From Spirodela intermedia (taxonomy: Eukaryota > Streptophyta > Magnoliopsida > Alismatales > Araceae), in NCBI GenBank assembly GCA_902729315.2, contig LR746278.1, positions 2,799,501 through 2,863,500 on the forward strand: DNA of 64,000 bases, given 5' to 3'. Shown one piece after another: positions 39,421-53,640 of the stretch (its first letter is position 1; each line of letters opens with the position of its first letter). Both the position numbers and the translations under genes were made by a program. The notes under the pieces were generated by a model, which saw nothing but the letters and a program-made list of their open reading frames with translations, was not told where the DNA came from and searched no databases.

Positions 39421-42400
39421 TTAATATTTATAACTGAAAACTCAAATAAACTTTATTTATTATAGGGATTTCATGTAGATCATCAGGGAAATCAGAAAGT
39501 TGAAAGCATCATTTTAATATAGAAAGTGTGAAAAAATAGGAATAAGATAATAGATTTTGTAAATTATGAAAAGCAAGGTTATCTAACTCTAAAAATTAGT
39601 AAAAAATATTAAATATAAATAATTAACTCTAATCTAACATCCCTAAAAATTATCTTGTAATTCAACATGTCACTCTCTGAATAACAAAATTACTAGATGT
39701 TAAAAATCAAAAACAAGAATATAAAAAATAGAGAAAATAATTGTTGTAAAATCTAGAAGCCTATGTTAAACATATTCGAAAAGTGCAAAAAAAAGTATTG
39801 AAGATAAAAAACTAATTATGCTATGTTTTCTCAAAAGATATTAATCTAAATCCATGTGGAACTTATAAAATGAAATTCAATCCAAGGAAAGGTTGAAATA
39901 AAGAAAAAACAAAAAAATGATTATTTAAAATCTAAAACCTATTATAAACACTTTCTAAAATCACGAAAAAATTACAGAAGATAGGAAAGTAATTACATTA
40001 ATACTTTCCAAGAGACTGGGACCAAACATCATGTGTCACTCACAAAATCAGATTCAATATAAAGAAAGGTAAAACCAATAAACCCAAAAAATGATTTTCA
40101 ATGATATACTTGACAATTATGTCACTAAATCACCAAAACATGATCTTTTGCATATTTATTAGATTTATAAAAAATTGAGATATTTAAAAAGAATTATAAA
40201 TCTAAAAGAAACTAAATGAGTTGATACATGTCTCCTTTCCTTTTCCTTAGTGTCACTTGATGAACTAGACTTAGAGGTTAAATATGTTATTATTATGATG
40301 TAATCAAGTTCATGCAAATAATATTTATAAAATCTCTCTCTTCTATTTAGGATAAGTAAGGGCCGATCCTCAAAGAGTGAGGATAATGAGAGTAAAAATT
40401 ATACTTATTTTACTTTATATATATATATATAGATGTACTTGAGATTATGAATGGTGGAATTAAATCTAAAAAGGGTGAAGACAAAAGAAATAAAAAGTGT
40501 GGCAAAGAGGACAGAATAGGTCTAATGCAATGAAATGATAGAATAAATAATAAAATTAGTTCAAATTAAAAGTTAATCTATCTATAGAGAAGATTACAAG
40601 AACATCTTAAATCTAGATCTTGTACAAACTTAGTTGTGCATTAGTCTTAGGCCGAGTGATGCTTGATCCATAACAATCTTGATGCACTCTAAATAATCTC
40701 TTCTCCACGATGATTTTGGGTATGAGAATGCCCTTGACCAGGCCTTGATTTTCCTATTATTTTCTTTAGTTAGCCACTACTAGAGAGAGCCAAAAAGTGA
40801 CATTTTAGAGGGGGACAATGTTTTAATCTTCTTGAAAATCAAGCCCCTCTAATAGATAGTTATGATTAATAACCAACTCTCTTTGTGGATGGCTCAGATC
40901 ATTCTATGAGGGTGGTGCTTTAATCCTTCTCTTAAACTCTTCTTAAGGTGCCCCTTGATAGCCTTTTTACGTCCAAATGGGCTAGGCAATGGTGACACTC
41001 TCTCTTGACCCCATAAATATATTAGGTCAGCCCTCTCCATAAGACTTGGTTTTTCATTAGGCTGAAGGCTTAAGCTTCTTCAAGTACTTCTAACTCATAA
41101 TAAGAGCTTACCTAAGTTCTTGTAATCAAATAATTATCAAGAAAATGTGAGAAAATTACATTTGAATTCACATTAAGACAAATAACAAAATATTATGAAT
41201 GTCATAATGAGTCAATAATACATGTATAATTATATTATCTACCTATTAATTAACAGATATATAAGATATTAATGTATAGATACAATTTTTAATTTATAAT
41301 TATCATCACTGTCAAGACATGAAAAATTAGAGATAGAGAAGAATAACTCACTAAAAACTCAATGAAATGTCATCTATTAAATGATAGTCGTCATCTAAAA
41401 ATAAGAGGAGTTTAAAGAGTTAAGAAATGAGTGAGAAAGGTGGAGAGATCGTGCTTGCAACCCTGAGGCCTCCGTTGTCTATCACATAGCTGCCACCTTT
41501 TGCTTGTGTCTGAAAAAAGTCTCATCTCATTTGTCCTCTTCCAAGTTTATATAACAACGCATTTTTTTGGCATTCTTTCTCAATATTTTGTGTGGCCTGA
41601 TTAATTCCTATTTTTTGGATGTTGTGTTTAATTTTTTTATGCCCCAATTTGGCCTTTCTCATGTTTGGGGTTTTTGACAATTGATATTCCATACTAATTC
41701 TTCTCACTTTGGCAAATCCATAAAAATCAATCTACTTTTAATAAAATTTCAAAACTTTAACCTCTATTCATGATAAATTAAGATAAATTCTCAAGATGAT
41801 AAACCTTGTACAAATATTAAAAAATATTAGTAATTAAATTCATAAATGCATGATGTTGATATAGCTAATTTTAGAGTCATTTATACATATCTTTTGACCT
41901 TTGCTCTAATATGATGAAATATAGTAATTCATACTTATCATGATTCATTAATACAAAAATTAAAGAGATAATTAATTAGTTTGTAGTGATAAATGAATAT
42001 TTATTGTATAGGAAGATCAACTATTCAGTACAAGGGGAGCATTGATCTAGTAGTCATAATACTTACTCGTCAAGACATGAGAAAACTTGAAGGAAGATCT
42101 AATGGAGTAGATGACTATGTGAAAACCTAACTGTTATCAAAGGGCTGAGAATTCAGCATTGTGATGTGAATATCTAAGGGCTAATTATGAAAGAATGGAG
42201 GAAGCATAACCATTGATCTCTTGATCAAATCATGTACATGAGAGAGAGAGAGAGAGACAAAGAGAGAGGAGGGACATTGCCTTATAAATGGTGTATCAAA
42301 TAGTTATAACTTCACCTTATCTTAGTGAAACTTTAGGCTGTTGCCATCCTAGAAGTACTTGAAGGGTCCCAAGCTCCACATCTTGTGATCCACATGTGTT

Positions 42401-45400
42401 CATCCAAAAATCACTGAGCTCCTTGCCCTGAACTAGATTCACTCCCATAGCTATCAGTGATCATCTACTCTTGGTGGAAATAAGGATGGAGACATGAAAA
42501 CAATCAAGTTGGTTTCAAGGTAATTTGTGATTTGGATGTTATTAGATAAGAATTAGATCTTAGTTAGTGTTAGAACTAATCACGTGATCTGTTTGATTGC
42601 ATGATTACATCCACTTTTCAACTAATTTCATCTCTCGTCAACAATCATCCTTCTCATCACTCCACCCCCAATTTCTCCTCCTTTGTGACATCTTAATCCT
42701 TCCTTTCCTCTTTAATCAACAATTGAATAGAGCTCAATTCATAATTTCTTGATGAGACAACCTGACTTACCTTTGCTACTTAGTTGCATGAATAAGCACT
42801 TCAATTATTAATATATACTATTTCTTTTGATTGAGTAAGATGAAGGTCTAATGAAACCCTCCAGTCTCAATTAATCATAGCACACCGTAGATTTGGACAC
42901 AAGCAAGTGACAATCTAGAAAAATAATATGACAGCCTTCCAATGTCATTTTGATCTACCAAGAGTTTATGAAGGAATTGAAAAGTGTTGGGCCATGAGAG
43001 GAAGCGTTTGAGACTTAGAATGTTTGTTGAACCAACCGTCATTGTCTAAAAATCGTGTATTTTCTCTTTGCCCTAATTTGGGCAAAATGCCCCCTTTATG
43101 GGGCAAGTTAGACTGCCCACTTTTATCTATTATTGCATCAAACGGTCAGATTTAAGTGGACCTTAACTGACCACACACTATTTCTAAAAAATATTAGAAA
43201 AACATCATAAAGATTGAAAGTTGCATAACTCTCTTAATACTTCGAATTTTGATAGGTGGTTTTCAGCTATAGTCTCATCTTTAGATTATTATTTCATTGA
43301 TGCCTATATATTTCACATATTTTCTGAAATAAAACTTATTTTAATAAGAAGGGTCAAACCTTTAGATTATTTTACCCCTATGTGAACATATTGAATTGGT
43401 AATCTTATAAAATCAATGACAAATCAAAGCCTTACATAATTGTTTTTGAAATTTATTTCATTTCAATCCTTATTTAAATACCTTTATATCGTTGATATTT
43501 ATGTATTATTGAAGCCATTTAATACAAAAAATTCAAGTATCAAAGCTTATACATAGGATTATAATAATTTACCTCACATATATGTATTATTGTCGTTATA
43601 ATCACATAGTCTAACATTTTTCTCCATTAATGAGAATTTAAAATAGAATGAGATATTTCCTATTTTCTGAACCTTAATTATTTGCTAAAATATTTACACT
43701 TTTTAATCTTATCTAGTACATCAATATCTAATTAAATTTATATCTCATATTATCAATTTCATGATTCCATATTAATGTCTAAAAATTCATCAAAGTCATA
43801 ATAAGTAAAACCATAACTCAATAATTGCTTCTATTGATTATGAATCTTACATTCTAAGTCACTGATAAATTTCAATGTTATGTCTCCCACTTATTTTTAG
43901 GTTACTCATTCTTTTCTTTTCTTTTTTTAATGTTCACTAATTACACTTCCTTATAGATGTCATGAGAGATTTAAAGTTATATGAAATACATGTGAAAACA
44001 AGAGTTTTTGAGAGAAATAAAACTCGAGGGCTTTCGAATCCCTCAAAAGGGAAGAAACTAGATGCTTCCGAGTGGTTCATCATTATCAGATGTTAAGCAT
44101 TAATATGAATAAATTGAAAAAAAAAATAATTATTTTCACACGGATCTACACAAATAAACAACATTAATCATCATTTTACTTTACCACTAGTGGACAAATT
44201 AGTGGAAGTAATGTCAACAAATTACTTTGGGAGTTTCGTTTTCTCTCAATATGTAATATTCTTGGAAGTAATGTCAATTGCATGTGAAAAACATATTTTT
44301 AAATGATGATCTTTTAGAGGAAGTTTATATGCAGTGTTTCCTCAAGTATACAACACATGACATGCTTTACGAATAAAAGAAGATTCTGTTTTGTTGAGCA
44401 TGCTTTGGCAGGTTCATGATTGGGTACAAATAAAACAATTTTCTTTGTCACATAAAATATGGTAGGGATCGGCTAAAAGAACAGATTTGTTGAAAACCTA
44501 ACATAACTCATTGAAGTGAATTTTGGTTTATATATGCTAGAATGAAAGATTCCCTTTGATGTTGATGATAGGAACAATCAAAAATTTGGTGAGTACGCTT
44601 GTACGTTTTAGTTTTATAAGCCTTAAAATAACTTTCACTATTGATGGTGTGAATCCATTTTTTCATTATTTTATACCAACTATAGAAGGAATCCTTGGAT
44701 GAATCAAGTCCACATCAACGTATAGTATATTCTACCACCCAAAACGTACAAGTTACAAGCTATCATGTTGATTGAGAGTTAGATGTCATAATCTTTGAAG
44801 CCAATTGTGAAATATTGCACCTATCTTGGCAAAACTTTAGTGATGTGCAGGAGAAAGTAAATTCTACATGTAAAAACTAATGCAGAAGTTTAATGTCACA
44901 GCACATTGCCTGACATTACTATTGTGTTTGTTATTTCTTCCTCACACCCATGGAATCAAGATTTCGTTTTCATTAGACTATTTTTAATGACAAAGCAACT
45001 TTAAATGACGTTAATTATATAATATAAGATGGCTGGACAGAACATGTTGAGATCAATTGCTACTTGATTAGGAAAAAAATTAAACTCTATAAAAAAAATT
45101 ATTATTAGCAATTGCTTTATCAATCAGATTGTTTTTATCATTATTAACCGTCTTTTTGGATCTGCTAAAGCATGTCTTTTACAAAGGAAGCATCCATAAC
45201 CTACATATCCTCAGCTTGATGTGGGCTGTTAGCGTCATTGTTTTTTCCTTTTTGTTGTCGTTCTTCTATTCAGTCTTCATCTACTTTCGTTTCTTTTCCT
45301 TCTTCTCCCGCACCTTTTTCTCTCCTCTTTCTTCTCAGTTTCCATATTCTTCCTCTTCTTTTTCTTGCTTCTCCCCTTCTCTTTTTTCTTCTTCTCCTCC

Positions 45401-45736
45401 TCTTCCTCCAGATAATTGCAACAGGATTCCATAATTAAGCATGTGCTCTTGATTTTCTAAATGGACGTGGGTCTTTCTTGATTTTGTGCGATGTTGATAT
45501 ACATAGACTGCATATAGTAAGTGCTGACCCATGTTGAATTATCGTCCATACAACTTCAAATTGATTGGCACTGTAGCACTACTGGCCTAACGGGCTACTT
45601 CTGTGTGACAAGAGGGTGGACGGTCCGAAAGCTGTGTCAAATGTTCAACCTAGTTCGTGTCTAAATCGGATCCAAAGAAAGGACCCACCACGGATGCCCA
45701 TCGGCGACAAACAATCCACCGAATTGTTTAGTACGA
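39421..45736. other. AT-rich repeat-derived region without recognisable genes
   Basis: No coding motif recognised. Contains a short GA tract (42241-42257), the second dispersed repeat (43920-44215) and a pyrimidine-rich stretch (45240-45420) that produces open frames full of Ser/Phe/Leu and is not a gene. It ends at the left edge of duplication copy B. Confidence 0.6.
43920..44215 (+). repeat. Dispersed repeat, member 2
   Basis: Same-orientation partner of 25700-25990, about 18.2 kb away. Both lie between the two NCED duplication copies. Divergence is considerable, with substitutions and small indels throughout. Confidence 0.85.
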
Positions 45737-46730
45737 TCTGATTTCCGTTTGATTCGCCTAGACTGTCACTGCTACTTCCTCTTTGTTATTGGAAGCTAGA
45801 TAACCTTTTTGTCATTGGGTAGAGTAGTCTTCTTCACTTAGCCCAAGTCCCCATGTGTTTGGTAGATCAACTAAAGACGTCATTCAGAACGTCCTTGATG
45901 TACAAGGACAAAGGGGTGACGTATTCTAGTGACATGAGGGTGAATGACGACTTCCGCGTTATCGGTGCGTTTTAGCTGTGTGCCAGCTGGACCTAGTGAA
46001 GTCTTTGTAGGTGTTGGACCGGGCCTAGGAAAAAGTTTGAAGACTGCGTTGCCTTCAGCTATGGGTTGACCAGGGGCTATGGGCCGAGGAGAGAGAGCGG
46101 CTGGTGCGATGAGGAGGGTTGGCCACCCGTTTGGGCAAGGGCGGAGGGGGGTTAGCCAGATGAGATGAGGGCCAAAGCTTTGATGGAACTCCACTGAACC
46201 CAAACAGACAGATAGAAAGAGAGAGAGATGGAGGAAGTGGGGGGGGTACTACAAATGGAACCATGAGGACGAGCGTTCTGTCAATCCTATAGACAGCCAA
46301 AAATGGCTGGGCCAGGGTCTGACAAATAGAACTCAAAACATTTATTGCACAGCCGTAGTTGTTTCTTCAAATCTCCGAGTTGCACTGCTCAGATATCCGA
46401 AGACTAGCCAGCTTGTAACATGTTCTTCTATTGAGAGCATTTATCTAGAGGAATATACATGCTCAGAGGCTTTTCTGTTGTACCAGCGGTGGGTGAACAA
46501 CCGAGCAACCGAGCAGCCCTGACACTCTTCAGAGAAACTGGTTTAATAGCTCAGATTACCTACATATTTACTGTGATGCGTCTGATCAAATACAAATGGG
46601 ATATGACGTGGCCAGAAGTCAGAGATAGAGAGAGAAACCACAGTAACCATGGAGAGCAACTGGACGGCAACGCTCTGTACTATCGTTCTACGGTAGCTAG
46701 CTGACGGAGATGCCCAGAAAACCTTTTTCT

Positions 46731-48596
46731 TCATGCTTGGGATTCCAGGTCTGTGGCGTTGATGAACTTCCCGTGAAAGCCGTACGGGACCCTCGAGGGC
46801 AGCTTGACGGACGCCTCCAGCCGCATGTCTGCAGCGTTAATGATCAGGAGCTCTGACTCCGACGTACGCTCGTCGTGCATGAAGGTGATGACGTGCCCGT
46901 CGTCTTCTTCCTCAGCCGATTGGCGGTGAGACGGCACAAAGTAGGGCTCCCCACCGTAGCGGTGGTCACCGTACACGAACTTGGTGACCTTCCCGGAGGA
47001 GAGGTCCACCTTGGCGAAGCCCGACACCTTGGGCCAGGGGTCTGCGATGGCGAGGTAGGCGTAGCGCGTCCGCCTCCCCATCCTGCCGGGGTTCACCATG
47101 CCGGCCTCCAAGTTCAGGTGGGCTGACGGGGGAACGATGGGCCGGCGTGAGGACCCGCCGGTGCCGGGATTAAGCCGGATCTCGGTGAGGACGCTCTGCA
47201 GGCTCTGCCCGGCGGACTCGTTGAACAGTTTGTCCGGCGGGTTCATGCAGGAGCCAATGACGACGACCTCGCCGGTGGCGGGCTCCTCCCACGCATTCCA
47301 AAGGTGGAAGCAGAAGCACTCTGGGACGTCCACCCACATGATCTCCGACGCATCGCCGGCGTACCTCGGGAGGACGCCGAACCGAGAGGCCTTCTCCCCG
47401 TCGAAGACCACTGGAGACTGGCCTCGGAGCATCCTATCCAGCTTGAAGACCATCTGCTGGTCCGGGATCACCACGAAGTTCTCCGTGATGGCGAAGTCGT
47501 GCACCATCGTCGGCCGATCGATGGGGATCTGGACGTCGGGAGACTTTCTACCGCTGGCGGAGAACCAGAAGTACTTGAGGTAGGGTTTGCGGACGACGTC
47601 GTAGCTCAGGGAGAACAGCTCCCGGGAGGTGGGGTCCAGCTTGGGGTGAGCGATCATGGCGCACTGGAGCTGCCCGTCGAAGTCGTAGCGGCCGACAGTC
47701 TGGAGGTCGCCTGATGGGGTGATTCTAATCTGGTAGGGGAGGTCGTCCTCGGACATGGCGAGCAGGCGTGAGTTGAAGTAGATGAGCCCAGCGTTAGCCA
47801 CGCCGGTGCCGCGGGTGTGGTCGACTAGGCGGAAAAGGCTGCGTACGTAGAAGAGGACCAGGCGTGCAATGCCCGAGTGGCCGTGCAGCTCGCCGATGGC
47901 CTTGGGGAACACCGGCCGCCCTATGGCACGCTCCTGGACGAGGCGCTCTGTCTCGGTGAACCTGCAGGCGTAGCTGGCGGCGCCGCCGCGGAGGGAGACG
48001 GCGTGGATCATCCCGTCGCCGTCAAAGAGGTGGTGGCCCGCGATGGGATCCAAGAGCGGGTTTGCGCCGTTTCGGACGTAGACGCCGTCGAGGGAAGACG
48101 GTATCAGGCCCGTCACTGGAAGCGAGTGGCGGACGGGTTGTTCTACGACGGGGGCGAAGTTGCCGGCGATCTGCACGGCGGGGTTGGCGGTCTCTGGCAG
48201 GGGGCGCAGCCTGTCCAGCACCTTGCATATGAATGCGTCCTCCCCGGCGTCCAAGGCCGACGCTACCCAGCGTTGGAAGAAATTCCATTTGGGTCCGCCG
48301 TGCCGCCTGTCCAGCCCCTCCAGGCTCTTCCCGCTGGTTTCTGTGGCGGTGCTGGTGGTGGCGATCGCCGTTAGCCCCTCCCAATCGAGCGGACTCGGGG
48401 ACGCCGCGTCCGAAGCAGCGACTGCCGGACCATTGCGGCGGCCGGAGGCGATGCGCCTCCGGGGACTGTGACTCAGGCTGAGGAATTCCGGGCAGCCGGA
48501 TTGTTCCGGGGTATTCAGGCGGTGTGGGTTGCTGATCAGTTTAATGTTGGAGATGGAGTTGTCTACGAAAGTAATTGTACCGCCAGCAGGAGACAT
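46731..48596 (-). CDS. NCED: 9-cis-epoxycarotenoid dioxygenase (abscisic acid synthesis)
   Basis: Cleaves 9-cis-violaxanthin and 9'-cis-neoxanthin at the 11,12 bond to give xanthoxin, the committed step of abscisic acid synthesis in plastids. Intronless, 621 aa, the usual NCED form. Residues 1-~95 are Ser/Arg/Ala-rich and fit a transit peptide. The helix [15 protein letters not shown] follows, then the carotenoid oxygenase domain: [86 protein letters not shown]. The four iron-binding histidines are H317, H366, H431 and H608; spacings of 49, 65 and 177 match maize VP14 as I recall it. The first Met is used as the start because it precedes the transit-like region. A conserved AATAAA (minus strand, 46341-46346) may be the polyA signal. 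Upstream ACGTG elements suggest ABA/stress control. Confidence 0.98.
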   Translation of the reverse strand: MSPAGGTITFVDNSISNIKLISNPHRLNTPEQSGCPEFLSLSHSPRRRIASGRRNGPAVAASDAASPSPLDWEGLTAIATTSTATETSGKSLEGLDRRHGGPKWNFFQRWVASALDAGEDAFICKVLDRLRPLPETANPAVQIAGNFAPVVEQPVRHSLPVTGLIPSSLDGVYVRNGANPLLDPIAGHHLFDGDGMIHAVSLRGGAASYACRFTETERLVQERAIGRPVFPKAIGELHGHSGIARLVLFYVRSLFRLVDHTRGTGVANAGLIYFNSRLLAMSEDDLPYQIRITPSGDLQTVGRYDFDGQLQCAMIAHPKLDPTSRELFSLSYDVVRKPYLKYFWFSASGRKSPDVQIPIDRPTMVHDFAITENFVVIPDQQMVFKLDRMLRGQSPVVFDGEKASRFGVLPRYAGDASEIMWVDVPECFCFHLWNAWEEPATGEVVVIGSCMNPPDKLFNESAGQSLQSVLTEIRLNPGTGGSSRRPIVPPSAHLNLEAGMVNPGRMGRRTRYAYLAIADPWPKVSGFAKVDLSSGKVTKFVYGDHRYGGEPYFVPSHRQSAEEEDDGHVITFMHDERTSESELLIINAADMRLEASVKLPSRVPYGFHGKFINATDLESQA

Positions 48597-48697
48597 CGTC
48601 TCTTCAGCCGTGTTCGGTTGACAACGGGGGCGGGGCTCTCGAGGCAGTCAAGGAGATGTGGTGACACCCCAGACTGAGTTCTAGACAATCAGATGAT

Positions 48698-48700
<3 letters not shown>

Positions 48701-48741
<41 letters not shown>
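48701..48741. repeat. GA microsatellite in the NCED 5' leader/promoter
   Basis: About 20 GA units (CT on the sense strand) 105-145 bp upstream of the NCED start. Copy A has only a short imperfect purine stretch at the same place. Confidence 0.95.
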
Positions 48742-48744
<3 letters not shown>

Positions 48745-48835
48745 TAGTGAGACTACGTCGTTCCGATCATTGGTATGTAAGGGCCGGAGGGAGGGAGGGC
48801 AGGGCTCTGGTGAATGTGCCGATGGATATGTACCT

Positions 48836-48859
48836 GACACGTCGGACCAATCCACGTGG
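48836..48859 (-). promoter_or_regulatory. ABRE plus G-box pair upstream of NCED
   Basis: GACACGTC at 48836-48843 reads as the ABRE consensus ACGTGTC on the gene's sense strand. The palindrome CCACGTGG lies at 48852-48859. They sit about 240-265 bp before the start codon. bZIP (ABF/AREB) binding to such paired ACGT elements is known for ABA-induced genes. Occupancy here is inferred. Confidence 0.55.
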
Positions 48860-49599
48860 TTCTCTTTTGTCGGGAGGGGAACTGGGTTTAACGGAAACAC
48901 ATGCACACGGTGCATTGCACCTTGTGAAAGGGGACTTGAAAAGGAAACCACTTGCCATTTGGTGACAGGGAGACGAGGATATTCGGGTGGTAGGTCCGCC
49001 GCTGTGGGGGCAAGGCTACGGTGGTAGCCCTACTGAGGTGACATCTCCGAGGCGTGGGCGGTGGCCAGGGCCCCGCTCCCTCCTCCCCTTTGTGACCCTG
49101 CCCACTGTTGGCCAATAGAATGCATTCGTACAGCCACTCCCCTCCTAAATACTAAAAAGGAAGATATCAAGAGCCCCCGCCACTGCCAACAAGAGAAAGC
49201 CTCGCCAAACACCTGGTCTGACCTGGTTCACGAGGACAGTACACCCCCTCCTCCCACCCCATTCGCAATCGTGCATCAGACCAAGCGTGTCACGGGGCTC
49301 GCTCCAGGCGCCTGACGCCTGCTCGCCCCACCGGAGGCTCCGTGATGTGGACATGGTTCTGTTGCCCCCGAGTTAGCAGGGATTTCGACGCATTTTCCCC
49401 CCGTCTTGGGGCAGACCCCTCGCAGATTTGGCCTTGGAAAACCAATACAACGTTAATGACTCTGATCTCCGTCATTCGTTGACTATAATACTGATAATAC
49501 CTCGACAAGATAGCTAAACTGGCCAGCCCAAGTTGGGCGTCTGGCAGTCCAGAGTCCAAGCAGTTATTGTGGGATAGAAACACTTCATTTTAAATCACT

Positions 49600-50040
<441 letters not shown>

Positions 50041-50490
50041 CTCGCCCACTCGCTTTGGAGCCTGTCGTTGTTGTACTTCTGCAAGCAAGTTGGGAGACTA
50101 CGCTTTGAAAATTCCTTGTCATTTCGCTTCTCAATTGTTTAATATTCCGCGGATTGTGTATTAAAACTTCTTCTCAATCCCCGCTTTAAGAGTTATCTAT
50201 CGTCAAGAAAGTCATTTATCCACGAAAGCAACACTCGTGAGAAGAAATTAGGAGTGATGGAGGTTTGGTTACCCCATTACGCTAATGGACTTTTATAAAT
50301 GGGAACTGATTATGGATGTTGTACTTCTCCTAATGGTACCATAATTAATGTTGGTTGAATTCCCTCAAAAACAATCATGTATCAGTCTAAGGGGGCGCGT
50401 CTATTAGCTTTATCTCGCCTGGTGTGTAGCAGATTTTATCCAAATAAAGCCCAGGATCAACCGGTGTCCTGATTCCACGCAGACAACAAC

Positions 50491-50495
<5 letters not shown>

Positions 50496-50537
<42 letters not shown>
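50496..50537. repeat. GA microsatellite
   Basis: About 20 GA units. Copy A has only a few purines at the same place (~20365-20388). Confidence 0.95.
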
Positions 50538-50539
<2 letters not shown>

Positions 50540-52509
50540 TTCATCGGTGTGATCAAATGTACAAATTACATTACAGAAGAAATAGAAACTTGGGCCAGTT
50601 AATTGCATACAAATTACATCTTTGAACCGCCCGTTCGGAAAAATGGAGCCAACCTCCAATTTTTCCGAACGGCAACCCCAATTCGACGCTCTGCCTCCTG
50701 TTGGAATATATACTTCTCCAAGTAAAAGCCCTAGTCCGCGTCAGGAATTTAGACCAACCTTACGTCAAAGTTTCTCTCACTTGGCGATGGCTTCATCCCA
50801 CTCGTCCATGTTCACATCCCGGTTGATGAACACCTTCCAATGGTCTGACATCACATTCAAAGGTATGAGAGACAGACGTTGACAAGGAGGGCCAGCACGG
50901 AAGAGTCCTCCGGAAATGAAGTAGGTTGCATTCTTTTTGCTCCGGAAACGCACTTTTTGCTTCTTTTTTCTGTTTAGCTCCTCTGTCAACGTCTCCATCT
51001 CTCAACACTTAATCGGGATCACCACCAACACGCTGCAGTTTCGTGCACATCATTGTTTACGGTGAGGAGAGCCGTCGACAAAGGTCCGCCGTTCCTCAGT
51101 CGGGCGCTAGAGAGAGAGGGGAGGGGGGAAGAGGGTCTGAACCTGGACGAAGTACTGACCGGTTAGATATGCACGGCTATGGATCGTCTTCAACCGTATA
51201 TTCGTGTTATGAGTAGCGAGGAGGTAGATTCTCTGGTAGGTCAGTCAAAAGGAAAGTAGGAGTCTCAGCCCTTTTTGACTTTTTACCCACGTCGTTAGAG
51301 GACAAAATAGAAATACTTTTTAAAACATCAGACACCACCTTTGATGACGTCACATAGGAAGAATCGACTCTTGAAACATATATCTTAACTTATTTATGTT
51401 CGTGTTCGTCAGTTACCCATCCTTCTCTCTCTCTCCCACACTCTATCTCCATCTAGATCTGTGTATCGTGTGTGTCTGTATGTGGGGGGGTCTTGGGGGG
51501 GGGCGGGGGGGCGCAGGCTTACGTCCTTGGTCTGGCGTGCGACAGCGACCGCGCAGGCCAGGATTGACCATAATCCTTGGTTTTCTCCTGTGCCAGGCCA
51601 ACCACTAAACGCTCCTCTCTCTAGTTGCCCAAATTATTGTCCCTTCTCGTTCTCTTCGGTGTGAAATCTCCCAGTAGAGAAAAAACGGAACTTCACCTCC
51701 GCTGATATCCAATCCCATCCTTGGAGAGAGACGTGAAGTATAGTCCCCCGAGTGTTGTCGCACTGGCGTCGGTGTTGTCGAATGAGAGGGAGACATGGTC
51801 CGGGCGCCTTACCCGTGGCTGGTTCTTCCTCAGTCAAGTACTGCCTCTCATGGCACCGCTGTCGTGGCCAATCCTTTCCTTCGTAAAAGCTGCCGACAAG
51901 CGAGCGAGGGAGCGAAAGAGAGAGAGAGTGGATAGAGAGAAAGAGAGAGTCCCCACATTGGAATCGATTATGGGCGACGGTGAGTGCCACTGCTACAGAC
52001 ACGGCCCTTGGCTCCGGCTGGCGGCGTGCTGTCCAAGATATTTCCAATAATTGATGACTTAGTGGAGTTCCCCTCAGATAATGTCTTCGGCAATCTTTCA
52101 ACTTCTTGTGCGTCTCTAAACAGGTATGGTCACACCAACTCCACATTACTTAAAGATCCAACTGCACCCTTCCCATCAAGGAGGAAGCTGATTAAGACAG
52201 CTGCATTTCTTGCAGGCGAGGTCACCGATACTGACGTTGGCATCCAAAAAACGGCTGCGCCAGTTCATATGCCAACAAATATGGCCTCATATGACTACCC
52301 TACACAATTGCCGAGGACTCGATTTCATCCTCTCCTACCACACACTCTTATTCCTGTACAAAATGTTAAGCGGATTATAGACAGCTGGAGATTGTCCAGT
52401 TTGTGCCAAAGAGACTAAGGTTATCCACATTTTAGCAGGTCGCCTTACGGCCTCCAATTCAACTCCGAAAATATATGGCTGAAGCTTGTCCTCATGCCTC
52501 TCTCACCGC

Positions 52510-52925
52510 AGCCAATGAGACTGGTCGGAAGATGAAGCTTCCGAACGACGACCATCATGCGGTTGCCCTAGTAGTACTCACCAATTCGCTTCACAATCTC
52601 TAATGGTTTGTGGTCAGGCTAGTATCTGGAGAATCTCCGAGAGTTAGATGGCGCTATAAATGTTAATGTGACATCAGAGCCGAGTATTGCTTGTGTGGCT
52701 GGAGCCCCATCTCAGCCCTTTGACCCCAGCCAATGATACTGGCTGGATGATGCAACTTCTGAATTATGAAACCTATCGTCCTCCTATCATGTAGTTGCCC
52801 TAGCAGTACCCACCATCTAATGGTTAGGTAGACGGGCTTGTTAAATTAGTCTCTGGATATTCTTGAACTAGACAGCCATATAAATTTTAAAGTGACATCA
52901 GAGCTGAGTATTGCTTGTGGGTTAT
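52510..52925 (+). repeat. ~190-230-bp imperfect tandem duplication inside copy B
   Basis: Unit 1 (52510-52737) and unit 2 (52738-~52925) both run from 'agccaatga.actgg' through 'gttgccctag.agtac', 'tctaatggtt' and 'gacatcagagc.gagtattgcttgtg'. In copy A the 'gacatcagagccgag' part occurs once (~22945). Confidence 0.85.
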
Positions 52926-53419
52926 GTCCACATGACCAAGTCCACAACTCGGGATAAACTTGACGGAGAGTGCTAAATAGTTCCCGTTCAGAAAAATAAA
53001 CAAAGTATTGTAATTGCATGGATAGGTATAATATGATTATCATGAATTGACTTTTAGCTGGATGGCCCAATAGCTTAAACAGCAGCTCCTTCCATCGATC
53101 GGAAGCCGATGGTGATATCTAACCTTCAGCTCATCCCCACCACCAGAATCACATGTGCGACGTGGCTGAGCACGGACCATGGCGACTGTGTTGAGCCTTG
53201 AGAGAGACAGCGAGAGAGAGGGAGAGAACGGTGGAGGAAAGATGTAGTTAAACGGAATGTGGGATGAGAACTGCGCATCTTGGATTGCCCTGTGGAGAAT
53301 ATGAGACGACGATTAGTGGGCCGTAGATATTGTGTGGGTCACTCCTGACTACTTTGCCGAAGCTTTCTTGACTGGTAGTGTAGATTTTGGGGGCCCAGTA
53401 TGTACAGGTGAACCGAATG

Positions 53420-53640
53420 GCTCTCTCTCTCTCTCTCACTCTCTCCCTCTCACACACACTCTCACTCTCACACTCTCTCTCTCCCTCTCTCTCTATACTC
53501 TCTATACTCTCTACAATCTCGCTCTCTCTCTATCACTCTCTCTCTCTCTCTCTCCTTCTCTCTCCTTCTCTCTCTATACTCTCTATACTCTCTCTCACTC
53601 TCTCTCCCTCTCTCTCTCTCACTCACACACACACACACCA
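53420..53640. repeat. CT/CA-rich microsatellite block
   Basis: CT runs, CACA runs and recurring 'atactctct' blocks, ending in an ACAC run (~53621-53638). Occupies the position of the TATC array and 84-bp minisatellite of copy A. Confidence 0.93.

Noticed and set aside
47877-48374. Long plus-strand frames opposite NCED
   Set aside because: Shadow frames caused by the GC-rich codon use of the real gene on the minus strand.
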